Of a DNA stretch of 64,000 bases, positions 18,643 through 26,959 are shown one piece after another. The stretch comes from Nocardia carnea. GTDB taxonomy: Bacteria; Actinomycetota; Actinomycetes; Mycobacteriales; Mycobacteriaceae. The notes under the pieces are model-generated. The model searched no databases. It was not told the DNA's origin and worked only from the letters and a program-made list of their open reading frames with translations. The position numbers were made by a program, and so were the translations under genes. Each line of letters opens with the position of its first letter. Position 1 is the first letter of the stretch. Location of the stretch: contig NZ_JARWNW010000263.1 in the NCBI RefSeq assembly GCF_029868325.1, forward strand, positions 19,991-83,990, written 5' to 3'.

Positions 18643-18685
18643 GCGAGGTCGTGACGCCGGCACTGCGCCGGCGCCACGACCTCGC
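18643..18685 (-). terminator. Nested hairpin after fahA
   Basis: An outer 11-bp stem (GCGAGGTCGTG at 18643-18653 with 18675-18685) encloses an inner GCCGGC/GCCGGC stem (18656-18661 with 18667-18672) with a 5-nt loop. It begins 7 nt beyond the fahA stop and ends the homogentisate operon. Confidence 0.7.
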
Positions 18686-18691
18686 CCCTCA

Positions 18692-19873
18692 TCAACCCGC
18701 TTGCGTAGCGGGCAGGATCCGGGCCCGGACCTCCCCGAATCCGATCCGGGAGCCCGCGGGACCGGGCGCGGTGGCGGCGATGGCGACCTCGTCGCCGTCC
18801 TGGAGGAAGGTCCGGGTCTCGCCTGCGACCTCGACGGGTTCCGCGCCGCCCCAGGTGAGTTCGATGAATGCGCCGCGCTGGTCCGGTTCGGGTCCGGAGA
18901 TCGTCCCGGAGGCGAAGAAATCACCGGTACGCGCCGTGGCACCGTTGACGGTGGTGTGGGCCAGCATCTGCGCGGGCGACCAGTACATCTGGGCGTACGG
19001 CGGGCGGGAGACGGTCTGCCCGTTCCATTCGACGGTGAGATCGATATCGAGACCCCATTTCTCCGTGCCACGCAGGTACGGCAGCGGCTCCGGGTCCTGT
19101 ACCGGGGTGTCGATCCGGGCCGCCTCGAGCGCGGCCAGCGGCACCACCCACGGTGATATCGAGGTCGCGAAGCTCTTGCCGAGGAACGGGCCCAGCGGGA
19201 CGTACTCCCACGCTTGGATATCGCGGGCCGACCAGTCGTTCACCACCACGGCGCCGAAGACGTGATCGGCGAACTCGTCCGGTGTGATCACGGTGCCGGG
19301 TGCGGACGGCACCCCGACGACGAAGCCGAGTTCGGCCTCGATATCGAGGCGCCGCGACGGCCCGAAGGAGGGCACCTGTTCGGTGGGCGCTTTGCGCTGC
19401 CCGCACGGGCGGACGATATCGGTGCCGGACAGGATCACGGTGCCGGCACGGCCGTGGTAGCCGACCGGAAGATGTTTCCAGTTCGGCATGAGCGGCGCCG
19501 AATCCGGGCGGAACAGCCGGCCCAGATTGGTGGCGTGGTGTTCGGAGGCGTAGAAGTCGACGTAATCGGCGACCGCGATGGGCAGGTGCATCGTCACGTC
19601 CGCGATATCGTGCACGGCATCCGCATCGACCTCGCCGTGGACGAGTTCGGTGATACGGTCCCGGACCCGCGCCCATTCCCGCGGGCCGCGGGCCATGAAA
19701 TCGTTGAGCACCGGCCGGGCGAACACCTCGTCACCGAGCGCGCGCGCCAGATCGACGACCTTGTCCGCCACCCGGACACCGATCCGGGGCGCGGTGCCCG
19801 GGGTGGAGAATGAGCCGTAGGGCAGATTGTCGATCCCGAACAGTGAATCGGCGGGTATGTCTATGACGGTCAT
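18692..19873 (-). CDS. fahA: Fumarylacetoacetase
   Basis: A 393-residue fumarylacetoacetate hydrolase, the last step of homogentisate catabolism, giving fumarate and acetoacetate. The N-terminal domain (to about 115) is followed by the metal-dependent catalytic domain with VDFYASEHHATNLG, WKHLPVGYHGRAG, DIEAELGFVVG and VVVNDWSARDIQAWEY, all family hallmarks. Length is slightly shorter than the usual 410-430. Its ATG overlaps the stop of the unknown upstream gene by 4 bp, which itself overlaps hmgA by 4 bp, so the three are translated as a coupled set. A nested hairpin lies just after the stop. Confidence 0.92.
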   Translation of the reverse strand: MTVIDIPADSLFGIDNLPYGSFSTPGTAPRIGVRVADKVVDLARALGDEVFARPVLNDFMARGPREWARVRDRITELVHGEVDADAVHDIADVTMHLPIAVADYVDFYASEHHATNLGRLFRPDSAPLMPNWKHLPVGYHGRAGTVILSGTDIVRPCGQRKAPTEQVPSFGPSRRLDIEAELGFVVGVPSAPGTVITPDEFADHVFGAVVVNDWSARDIQAWEYVPLGPFLGKSFATSISPWVVPLAALEAARIDTPVQDPEPLPYLRGTEKWGLDIDLTVEWNGQTVSRPPYAQMYWSPAQMLAHTTVNGATARTGDFFASGTISGPEPDQRGAFIELTWGGAEPVEVAGETRTFLQDGDEVAIAATAPGPAGSRIGFGEVRARILPATQAG

Positions 19874-20733
19874 GGTGCTGAACTTTCGGGGACGGGCCGC
19901 AGGGCGGCAGGAAGCAGATGCAGATCCACCAGCTCGGTCAACGGGTCGCCGATACTGCAGGTGCCGAAGGAGCGGAACGCTGCCCGCACGGCGGCGGTCT
20001 CGCCGTCGGTCAGCGCGGCCAGCTGCTGGGCGAGCGCGCTACCGTCACGGTCGGCCAGTATTTCGGCGAGTTCGGCGGTATCGGCGCCGGTGAGCGCCAT
20101 ATGCGTCGCGAGCAGCAGGTTGAGGAACCCGTGCTGATCGAAGCCGGTGGCGGGATCGGTATTGCGGACCGCGTGGTGCAGGCCCGCGGTCGCTTTGAAC
20201 GGGATGCCGGCGGTGACGGCCGACCGGATGGCGGCGGCGAGTTCCGGTGTGCCCGGATAGGCCTCGGCGACCACGCCGCCGGTGCGGAACTTCGCCACAT
20301 ACGGCGAGCCGGCGAGCCGGTCGAAGAATTCCGGGCGGCGGCCGTCCCGGGGTACCTCGACCGAGACGGCGAGCTCCGGCCATCCCGGTGTTGCCTCGGG
20401 CAGTGCCGCGAAGTACTCCTGCGCGGATTGCCCTGCCTCGGCGGCAATTTCGACGCCCACGACGGTGACTCCGGCGATCTCGGCCGCCCGGTCCAGAGCG
20501 CCGGCCACCGTGCCGGGCCCCTCGGGCGCGGTGAGGACCACCTCGATCGGTGCGGGCTGCCGCGCGGCGAGTTCGGCGAGCCGGGGAATCGGGAAGATCA
20601 GCGGACCGACCAGTGCGGCGAAGGCGCTCTCGCGGTATCGGGCGTGCGCCGTGAGCGCGTCCGGCAGCGGCGCGTTACCGGGCGGGAAGAGCGCCGCGTC
20701 GTCGCACAGGCCGCGCAGCAGTGCGGGGATCAT
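19870..20733 (-). CDS. Conserved protein of unknown function in the homogentisate operon
   Basis: A 287-residue soluble protein with no recognised Pfam-type motif. It is locked between hmgA and fahA by 4-bp overlaps on both sides, so it almost certainly acts in homogentisate breakdown. Two short stretches look like active-site strands of a TIM-barrel-like enzyme: AKFRTGG near residue 150 and FKATAGLHH near 184. No maleylacetoacetate isomerase is recognisable in the window, and this enzyme is needed between HmgA and FahA. It may therefore supply that isomerisation or a regulatory or repair step; this is inference from position only. Confidence 0.75.
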   Translation of the reverse strand: MIPALLRGLCDDAALFPPGNAPLPDALTAHARYRESAFAALVGPLIFPIPRLAELAARQPAPIEVVLTAPEGPGTVAGALDRAAEIAGVTVVGVEIAAEAGQSAQEYFAALPEATPGWPELAVSVEVPRDGRRPEFFDRLAGSPYVAKFRTGGVVAEAYPGTPELAAAIRSAVTAGIPFKATAGLHHAVRNTDPATGFDQHGFLNLLLATHMALTGADTAELAEILADRDGSALAQQLAALTDGETAAVRAAFRSFGTCSIGDPLTELVDLHLLPAALRPVPESSAP

Positions 20734-21926
20734 TCGCCCGCCTCCCCCAGCCACGACCACGCGTAGTCCGGGTCCTCGCAGGCCAGCGCGCCTTCGCCGA
20801 GTTCGAGCGGCGCGAAGGTATCGACCATGACCGCGGTCTCCTCGACGGATTCGAGCCCCAGGGAGCGTTCCATAGCGCCCGGTTGCGGACCGTGGGCGTG
20901 GCCGCCGGGATGGACCGATACCGACCCCAGGCCGATCCCGGAACCCTTGCGCGCCTCGTAGTTCCCGCCGCAGTAGAACATCACCTCGTCGGAGTCGACG
21001 TTCGAGTGGTAGTAGGGCACCGGGACGGCCAGCGGGTGGTAGTCGACCTTGCGGGGGACGAAATTGCACACCACGAACCCGTTGCCTTCGAAGGTCTGGT
21101 GCACCGGCGGGGGCTGGTGCACGCGACCGGTGATGGGTTCGAAATCCTCGATGTTGAACGTGTACGGGTACAGGCACCCGTCCCAGCCGACCACGTCGAA
21201 CGGATGCCGCGGATACACCATGCGGGTGCCGACGATCCCGCGGGACGTGCGATGTTTGACCAGTACCTCGATATCGGTGCCGTCGACAAGCAGTGCCTCC
21301 GACGGCCCGTGCAGATCGCGTTCGCAGTACGGCGCGTTCTCCAGGAGCTGCCCGAACCGCGAGAGATAGCGTTTCGGCGGCGCGATATGACTGCTCGATT
21401 CGATCGCGTACGCGCGCACCGGTTCGTCACCGCGGGGAATCCAGCGATGCGTCGTGGACGTCGGGATCACCACGTAGTCGCCGGGCCGCGCCTCCAGCGC
21501 CCCGAACACCGTTTCGACCCGCGCCGCACCGGATTCCACATAGACGACCTCGTCGCCGAGGGCGTTGCGGTACAGCGGCGAGGCCTGCTGTGCGACCACA
21601 TAGGAGATCCGCACATCGGCATTGCCCAGCAGCAGCCGGCGTCCGGTCACGATATCGGTCTGCGACCAGCTCTCCTGCGCGAACAGCTGGTGCAGTTTCA
21701 GATGCCGCGGCCGCAACGGATGGTTCGGTTCCGTGGCCTGGTCCGGCAGTTCCCAGACGGTCGATCCGGAGATCGCGGACGGTATACCGCGGTGATAGAG
21801 CAGCGACGAATCCGAGGAGAAGCCCTCCTCGCCCATCAGCTCTTCGTAGTACAGGCGGTCGCTGTCGTCGCGGTGCTGGGTGTGACGTTTCGGCGGAACA
21901 TCGCCGAGCCGGCGGTAATACGCCAT
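20730..21926 (-). CDS. hmgA: Homogentisate 1,2-dioxygenase
   Basis: A 398-residue non-haem iron dioxygenase of the cupin fold that opens the homogentisate ring to maleylacetoacetate. The iron-ligand region is visible as YHSNVDSDEVMFY (His, Glu) and HPGGHAHGPQPG (His), near residues 295 and 325. The central DVVGWDGCLYPYTFNI stretch is also diagnostic. It starts at ATG 21926 behind an AGGAGG-like site. It follows the MHS-type transporter gene by 46 bp and overlaps the next gene by 4 bp, so transport and ring cleavage are probably co-expressed. Confidence 0.93.
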   Translation of the reverse strand: MAYYRRLGDVPPKRHTQHRDDSDRLYYEELMGEEGFSSDSSLLYHRGIPSAISGSTVWELPDQATEPNHPLRPRHLKLHQLFAQESWSQTDIVTGRRLLLGNADVRISYVVAQQASPLYRNALGDEVVYVESGAARVETVFGALEARPGDYVVIPTSTTHRWIPRGDEPVRAYAIESSSHIAPPKRYLSRFGQLLENAPYCERDLHGPSEALLVDGTDIEVLVKHRTSRGIVGTRMVYPRHPFDVVGWDGCLYPYTFNIEDFEPITGRVHQPPPVHQTFEGNGFVVCNFVPRKVDYHPLAVPVPYYHSNVDSDEVMFYCGGNYEARKGSGIGLGSVSVHPGGHAHGPQPGAMERSLGLESVEETAVMVDTFAPLELGEGALACEDPDYAWSWLGEAGE

Positions 21927-21972
21927 GCCTGCCTCCTCGGGAAGACGAGTATGTGTCGATGACGGCGCGGGG

Positions 21973-23313
21973 TCAGTCCACCCGCAGGGCGATGCCCTTG
22001 GTTTCCTTGATGAAGAAGACCGTCACCAGCGTGAGGAGCGCGCAGAACACGAAGTATCCGGCGGGCGCCAGCGAATTTCCGGTGAGGTCGATGAGATAGG
22101 TCGCGATGAACGGCGCCGTACCGCCGAGCAGCATGTTGGTGGTGTTGTTGCCCAGGGCAAGGCCGCTGTAGCGCACCGAGGCCTTGAGCATCTCCACGTA
22201 GGTCACATACGAGGCGCCGTTGACGACCGAGACGCAGATGAACAGCACCGACTGTCCGACCACTGCCTGCCATGCCCCGGATCCGGACATCAGCATGAAC
22301 ATCGGGACACCGAGGATGGCGGCGGCGGCGCTACCGCCGAACAGCACCGGTTTGCGGCCGTAGCGGTCGGCGAGGTAGCCGGCGATCGGCAGGGTGATGA
22401 CGCCGAGTACCAGAGCGAGCGAGGTGGACAGGAACGCCAGCGTCGAGGAGTGCCCGCCGGAGGTCTGCAGATAGGTGGCGGCGTACACCGAGGCGATGTA
22501 GTAGCCTCCGGTGATCAGGGCGCCGAGGAAGACGATCTTCAGAACCGCGCCGCCGGAGGTGCTCAGCAACTCCATGATCGGCAGCTTCTTCGTCTCCCCC
22601 TTCTCCGAGAGCTTCTCGAACTGCGGGGTGTCCTCCATATGGTTGCGGATCCAGATGCCGACGACACCGATCACCACGCTCAGCAGGAACGGGATACGCC
22701 ACGCCCAGGAGAGAATGGTTTCCTCGTCGAAGAACGAGGTCAGCCCCAGCGCCACCAGTGAGGCCACGAGCGAGCCGAGGTAAGTACCCGAGTTCACCAT
22801 CGAGGTCTGCGTCGCCCGCCAGCGCGCCGGCGCCGATTCGGAGACGAAGGCGTTGGCGCCACCGAGTTCCCCGCCCGCGGCGAAACCCTGCACACACCGG
22901 GCCAGTACCAGGATGGCCGTGGCCCAGACGCCGAGCGTGACATAGGTGGGTAGCAGCCCCATGACCACGGTGGCGATCACCATCAGCAGGATGGTCCACG
23001 ACAGCGCGCTCTTGCGGCCGTAGCGGTCACCGATATGGCCGAAGAAGATTCCGCCGGGGATCCGCAGGAAGAAGGCGACCGCGAAGGCCGCGAAGGTTCC
23101 CAGCATCGCGGCCGTATCGTTCTCCGAGACGAAGAACAGCGAGGCGATCACCGTCGCCATATAGCCGTAGATGCCGAAGTCGTAGTACTCGACGACGGTG
23201 CCGACGACCGCCGCGCGGACCACCTTCACCGGCGACTGCGCCTTGTCCGGGCTCGTGCCGGCGGGCGATTCGGAGCGGTGCGCTGCTTCGGGCATCAGCT
23301 CGTTTCCCAACAT
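21973..23313 (-). CDS. MHS-family MFS transporter (organic acid:proton symporter)
   Basis: A 446-residue major facilitator with 12 predicted membrane segments. It has the metabolite:H+ symporter pattern VVEYYDFGIYGYMA at the first helix, GHIGDRYGRKSAL in loop 2-3 and a second copy LADRYGRKPVL in loop 8-9. Relatives carry shikimate, proline, dicarboxylates or aromatic acids. ATG 23313 is one base after the stop of the flavoprotein gene; 23295 is an alternative start. Its place between catabolic dehydrogenases and hmgA suggests it imports the substrate of this pathway. Confidence 0.85.
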   Translation of the reverse strand: MLGNELMPEAAHRSESPAGTSPDKAQSPVKVVRAAVVGTVVEYYDFGIYGYMATVIASLFFVSENDTAAMLGTFAAFAVAFFLRIPGGIFFGHIGDRYGRKSALSWTILLMVIATVVMGLLPTYVTLGVWATAILVLARCVQGFAAGGELGGANAFVSESAPARWRATQTSMVNSGTYLGSLVASLVALGLTSFFDEETILSWAWRIPFLLSVVIGVVGIWIRNHMEDTPQFEKLSEKGETKKLPIMELLSTSGGAVLKIVFLGALITGGYYIASVYAATYLQTSGGHSSTLAFLSTSLALVLGVITLPIAGYLADRYGRKPVLFGGSAAAAILGVPMFMLMSGSGAWQAVVGQSVLFICVSVVNGASYVTYVEMLKASVRYSGLALGNNTTNMLLGGTAPFIATYLIDLTGNSLAPAGYFVFCALLTLVTVFFIKETKGIALRVD

Positions 23314-23314
23314 G

Positions 23315-24754
23315 TCATCGTCCTTGTGCGTTCGAAAGGGTGCGCGACGCGAGCGCCGCGCTGCGGCCGGCGATCCGGCCCATGGTGAGCGCGTTGGCGA
23401 CAGCGTTGCCGCCGCCGACGTAGCGCTGTCCGAGCACTCCGCCGCCCGCCTCACCGGCGGCGAACAGTCCCGCCACCGGTGCGCCGGTGGTGTCGAGCAC
23501 GGCGGCGTGTGCGTCGATCTCGAGGCCGGTGTGGGTGCAGACCAGTTCCGCGGGCAGGATCCTGGCCGCGTAGAAGGGCCCGGTTTCGATCGGGTCCAGT
23601 GGCGTCGTCACACCTTTTGCGGCCAGTGAGACGTGCCGGCGGAATTCGGTGTCGTGGCCCGCGGGCACCTCGGCGTTCCACCGGTCGATACTCGTGCGCA
23701 GGGCCGCGGCCGGGACTCCGATGGCTGCCGCGAGCCCGTCCCGGCTGCCGGCCTGCACTGTACGCCCGGCCGCGACCTCTTCGGCCACCCGTTCGGCGGT
23801 CCAGTCGGTGTAGCCGGGGGCGAGCCCGGTCCGGGCCTTCTCGTCGAAGATCATCCAGGCGTAGCCGCCGTGCTGGTCGAGGATTCCGGTGGAGACGGCA
23901 TAGGACGCGTCCTCGTCCATGAAACGCCGGCCCTGCGAGTTCACATAGATCCGCGAGGCGGGCGGGAACCCGGACTGCCAATGGTGGTAGCGCTGGAAGT
24001 ACACGGTGGGCATGAGCAGGCCCCAGCCGTGGCCGGTCAGCGACGCACCGGCGTCCTCGCCGAAGCGCAGGTGGTCGCCCCGGCTGCCCGGTGCGGCGAC
24101 GACGAACAGGGAGTCGCCCGCCTCCCGCGTGTCGGGGAAGTAGCGGTCCACGAATGCCGGGTCCTGGGCGAAACCACCGGACGCGACGACGACGGCACCC
24201 GCACGCATATCGATCCCGTCGGCGACGACTCCGGCCACTCGTCCCTGCTCGACCAACAGTTTCTCCACCCGGGTGCCCAGCACGACCTCGATCCCGTGCG
24301 CGCGGGCGGCCCCGGCGAGGACTTGGACGAGACCGTAGCCCTGGTCCTTCGGTACGTGCCCGCGCCACACGTCCTCCACTCCCGCGCGGGTCAGGCCCGG
24401 CTGGTGCGCGTTACCGGAAACGGCCGCCGGAACCTCGAGTCCGAGGCCGATGAGCCATTCGAGTGTCGGTCCGGCATTTTCGCAGAAGGCGTGGATCAGT
24501 CCGGGGCGCAACACCCACTGGTTGAGGTCCATGTAGTGCTGGAAGAACTTTTCCGGCGAATCCTCGATCCCGAGGGCCCGCTGCACACTGGTGCCCGCCG
24601 CGGTGAACAGGCCCGCGGACAGCTGGGTGGAACCGCCGAGTTCCCGTTGGTATTCTAACAGCAGTACCGAGGCGCCGTCTTCGGCCGCGGAGACCGCGGC
24701 CGCCAGGCCGGCCCCGCCGCCGCCGATCACGATGACATCGAATTCGTCGTCCAC
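23315..24754 (-). CDS. FAD-dependent dehydrogenase, KstD/fumarate-reductase-like
   Basis: A 479-residue flavoprotein of the FAD_binding_2 family. The dinucleotide-binding motif VIGGGGAGLAAA lies at about 9-20, followed by GGSTQLSAG near 42; the C-terminal FAD contact GEAGGG and GGNAVANALTMGR are near 435-460. Relatives include 3-ketosteroid delta-1-dehydrogenases and fumarate reductase subunits, which insert or remove a double bond next to a carbonyl. It starts at GTG 24754, overlapping the SDR stop by 1 bp. In this operon a ring desaturation leading to an aromatic product is plausible; the substrate is not known. Confidence 0.85.
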   Translation of the reverse strand: MDDEFDVIVIGGGGAGLAAAVSAAEDGASVLLLEYQRELGGSTQLSAGLFTAAGTSVQRALGIEDSPEKFFQHYMDLNQWVLRPGLIHAFCENAGPTLEWLIGLGLEVPAAVSGNAHQPGLTRAGVEDVWRGHVPKDQGYGLVQVLAGAARAHGIEVVLGTRVEKLLVEQGRVAGVVADGIDMRAGAVVVASGGFAQDPAFVDRYFPDTREAGDSLFVVAAPGSRGDHLRFGEDAGASLTGHGWGLLMPTVYFQRYHHWQSGFPPASRIYVNSQGRRFMDEDASYAVSTGILDQHGGYAWMIFDEKARTGLAPGYTDWTAERVAEEVAAGRTVQAGSRDGLAAAIGVPAAALRTSIDRWNAEVPAGHDTEFRRHVSLAAKGVTTPLDPIETGPFYAARILPAELVCTHTGLEIDAHAAVLDTTGAPVAGLFAAGEAGGGVLGQRYVGGGNAVANALTMGRIAGRSAALASRTLSNAQGR

Positions 24755-25536
24755 TACAGACTCCCCTCGGTATCGGCGACGATGCGGTGGTACAGGCCGT
24801 TGGAGACCAGTCCGCCGTCGACGGTGACCTCGCTGCCCGTCATATAGCTCGACCGGTTCGACAGCAGGTGCAGTACCGCGTCGGTGATCTCCTCGGGCGC
24901 GCCCATCCGTCCCATCGGAATGGACCGCAGTGACGATTCGACGAACCCGCCCGAACCGGTGACGAGCGCGGTCCCGACCAGACCCGGATGAACGGAGTTG
25001 ACCCGGATACCCCATTTCGCCAGGCCACCGGCCGCCGATTTCGACAGCCCGGTCAGACCCCATTTGCTGGCCGAATACGCCGGGGAAAAGTATCCGATCT
25101 GCCCGGTGATCGAGGAGATGTTGACGATGGAGCCGCCGCCGGAGTCACGCATGAGCGGCGCCACGGCCTGCATCCCGTAGAAGGGGCCGAAGAGGTTGAT
25201 CCGCAGCGTGCGCTCCCAGATATCGTCCGGGGTATCGGTGAATTCCAGCCGCCGCGAGATTCCGGCATTGTTGACCAGGCCGCCGAGTTCCCCGCGCTGC
25301 GTGCGGATCTCGTCGACGACCCGGTCCCAGGCGGATCGGTCGGCGACATCGAGCTGATGCGCGCTGGCCGAACCACCGGCCGCGGTGATCTCCGCGACCA
25401 GTTCGGTGGTGTCGGTGATATCCGCGGCGCAGACGTGGGTGCCGAGTGCGCCGAGCGCCCGGGCATGGGCCGCGCCCATACCGGCCGCGGCACCGGTCAC
25501 CAGGACGACTCCGGGATAGTCGGGCCGGTCAGACAT
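24754..25536 (-). CDS. Short-chain dehydrogenase/reductase
   Basis: A 260-residue classical SDR. TGAAAGMG (about 14-21) binds the nucleotide, NNAGIS lies near 89, the catalytic serine is in NISSITG (about 139) and the catalytic pair is YSASK (about 152-156). An acidic residue after the second strand (AADITD) indicates NAD(H). It overlaps the other SDR gene by 8 bp and the flavoprotein gene by 1 bp. Two adjacent SDRs in one operon could oxidise two hydroxyl groups of one substrate. Confidence 0.85.
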   Translation of the reverse strand: MSDRPDYPGVVLVTGAAAGMGAAHARALGALGTHVCAADITDTTELVAEITAAGGSASAHQLDVADRSAWDRVVDEIRTQRGELGGLVNNAGISRRLEFTDTPDDIWERTLRINLFGPFYGMQAVAPLMRDSGGGSIVNISSITGQIGYFSPAYSASKWGLTGLSKSAAGGLAKWGIRVNSVHPGLVGTALVTGSGGFVESSLRSIPMGRMGAPEEITDAVLHLLSNRSSYMTGSEVTVDGGLVSNGLYHRIVADTEGSL

Positions 25537-26365
25537 GGCGCGACCCTCCGTCCACGGCGATGCTGTGGCCGGTGATGTAGCGGGCGCTGTCGGACAGCAG
25601 GAACAGCAGCGGCCCGAAGACCTCCTCCGGCGATCCGAGCCGGTGCAGCGGGACCACCTCGAGGGCGTGCGCGAGCGCGGCGGGATCGTCCTGGACCCAG
25701 CGGGTCATGGCGGTATCGATATAGCCGGGAGCAATGGAATTCACCCGGATCCCTTTGTCACCGAATTCGACCGCGAGTGATTCGGTCATATGCGCGACAG
25801 CGGCCTTCGACGTGCAGTAGGCGCCCCGGCCCTTGCGCACCCGCAGCGCGGAGACCGACGACATGTTCACGATCGCGCCCCCGGGCTGAATATGCCGCGC
25901 CGCGGCCTGCGCGCCGTACAGCACGCCCTCGACGTTCACCCGCAGGGTCGCGCCGATCTGCTCGGGCGAGATGTCCTCGGCCGGCGCGAACGGGAAGATC
26001 CCGGCGTTGTTGATCCAGAAGTCGATCCGCTCGAATTCGGCGACGGCACGCCGGGCGAGTTCCTCGTGGTCGGCGGGTGCGGTGACATCGGCCCGCATAC
26101 CCACGACGCGGCCCGGCGGTACGTCCGAGCCGCTCCCGGCAAGTTCGGCGTTGATCCGGTCCGCGGTGGTGACGACCTGCTCCTCGTTGATATCCGCGGC
26201 CACCACCGACACTCCCCGCGCGGCCAGCCCCGCCGCGAATACCGCACCCATCCCCTGGGCCGCACCGGTGACAACGGCGACCTTGCCCGCCATTTCCGGA
26301 TACTGCGCGGCCATCGGGGTCGCGTCGGTGCGGCCAGGATTGTCCCGGTCCGTGGTGGTGCTCAT
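25529..26365 (-). CDS. Short-chain dehydrogenase/reductase
   Basis: A 278-residue classical SDR with a 25-residue N-terminal extension before the fold. TGAAQGMG is near 34-41, INNAGIFPF near 117, the serine in NMSSVS near 165, and YCTSK supplies Tyr and Lys near 179-183. AADIN suggests NAD(H). It follows the SnoaL-like gene by 51 bp and overlaps the next SDR by 8 bp. It may act in sequence with that SDR and the flavoprotein. Confidence 0.85.
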   Translation of the reverse strand: MSTTTDRDNPGRTDATPMAAQYPEMAGKVAVVTGAAQGMGAVFAAGLAARGVSVVAADINEEQVVTTADRINAELAGSGSDVPPGRVVGMRADVTAPADHEELARRAVAEFERIDFWINNAGIFPFAPAEDISPEQIGATLRVNVEGVLYGAQAAARHIQPGGAIVNMSSVSALRVRKGRGAYCTSKAAVAHMTESLAVEFGDKGIRVNSIAPGYIDTAMTRWVQDDPAALAHALEVVPLHRLGSPEEVFGPLLFLLSDSARYITGHSIAVDGGSRHV

Positions 26366-26416
26366 TGTGCTGGTCCTTCCTGAGATGAAAAAGGGAGAAA
26401 GTCGAGGTGTCCGGTG

Positions 26417-26863
26417 TCAGGCCGTAGGTGTGTCGTCGCGCGAGACGCGGCGCTGCGCAATCGCCCAGCCGTCGCCGGTGCGCTCGAGACGGTCCACGAA
26501 GGTGGTCATCCGCACCAGCAGCGAGCGCCCACCGCGGGGGGTAGCGACGATCTGCAAGTAGGCGCCGGCCTCGAGCGTCGCGTCGTCGAGCTGCCGGATC
26601 GCGATATTGGTGACCACGTGCCGGTGGATCTCGTCCGCCGCCCGCGCTGCCTCGTAGAAACCGCGCGCGAAGTCGGTGAGCGCGGCCCGGCCCGCCACCG
26701 GTTCGGGGTAGCTCGGTGAATGGAATTCCCCGGCCACGGTGAATGTGGCCGCCCAGTCGGCGGCGCGGCCGTTGTCTATGTAGTGGCTCTGGAAGCCGTA
26801 CAGCTGGTGGACCGCGGCCACCGTGGCCGGATCGGGCAGGCCTCCGGGCGACACCGTGTTCAT
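26417..26863 (-). CDS. SnoaL/ketosteroid-isomerase-like (NTF2-fold) protein
   Basis: A 148-residue NTF2-fold protein of the SnoaL_4 type. The family includes ketosteroid isomerases, polyketide cyclases and ring-hydroxylating dioxygenase small subunits. Conserved pieces are QLYGFQSHYIDNGRAADWAA (about 20-39) and the FHSPSYPEPVAGRAALTDFA region, and HRHVVTNI near 83. ATG 26863 is preferred over ATG 26869 because GGAG then sits 7 nt upstream. It is the first gene after the IclR-operator region and probably heads the catabolic operon. An isomerase role on an enone intermediate is a reasonable guess, not shown. Confidence 0.75.
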   Translation of the reverse strand: MNTVSPGGLPDPATVAAVHQLYGFQSHYIDNGRAADWAATFTVAGEFHSPSYPEPVAGRAALTDFARGFYEAARAADEIHRHVVTNIAIRQLDDATLEAGAYLQIVATPRGGRSLLVRMTTFVDRLERTGDGWAIAQRRVSRDDTPTA

Positions 26864-26917
26864 CGACATTCTCCTCGAGTAATCGCTGATCGGCCGGCTT
26901 GCCCCCACTCCGGGATC

Positions 26918-26943
26918 GTGCGATAATCGCACACACTGTGCGA
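26918..26943. promoter_or_regulatory. Three-half-site operator in the divergent IclR gap
   Basis: Three copies of GTGCGA/TCGCAC follow one another: GTGCGA-TAA-TCGCAC (26918-26932) and TCGCACA-CAC-TGTGCGA (26927-26943), sharing the middle half-site. Each pair is a perfect inverted repeat with a 3-bp spacer and the sites are 9-10 bp apart, one helical turn. It lies between the catabolic operon and the IclR gene, and is the likely site of that regulator. Confidence 0.7.
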
Positions 26944-26959
26944 TATGCATGAAGGCTAA

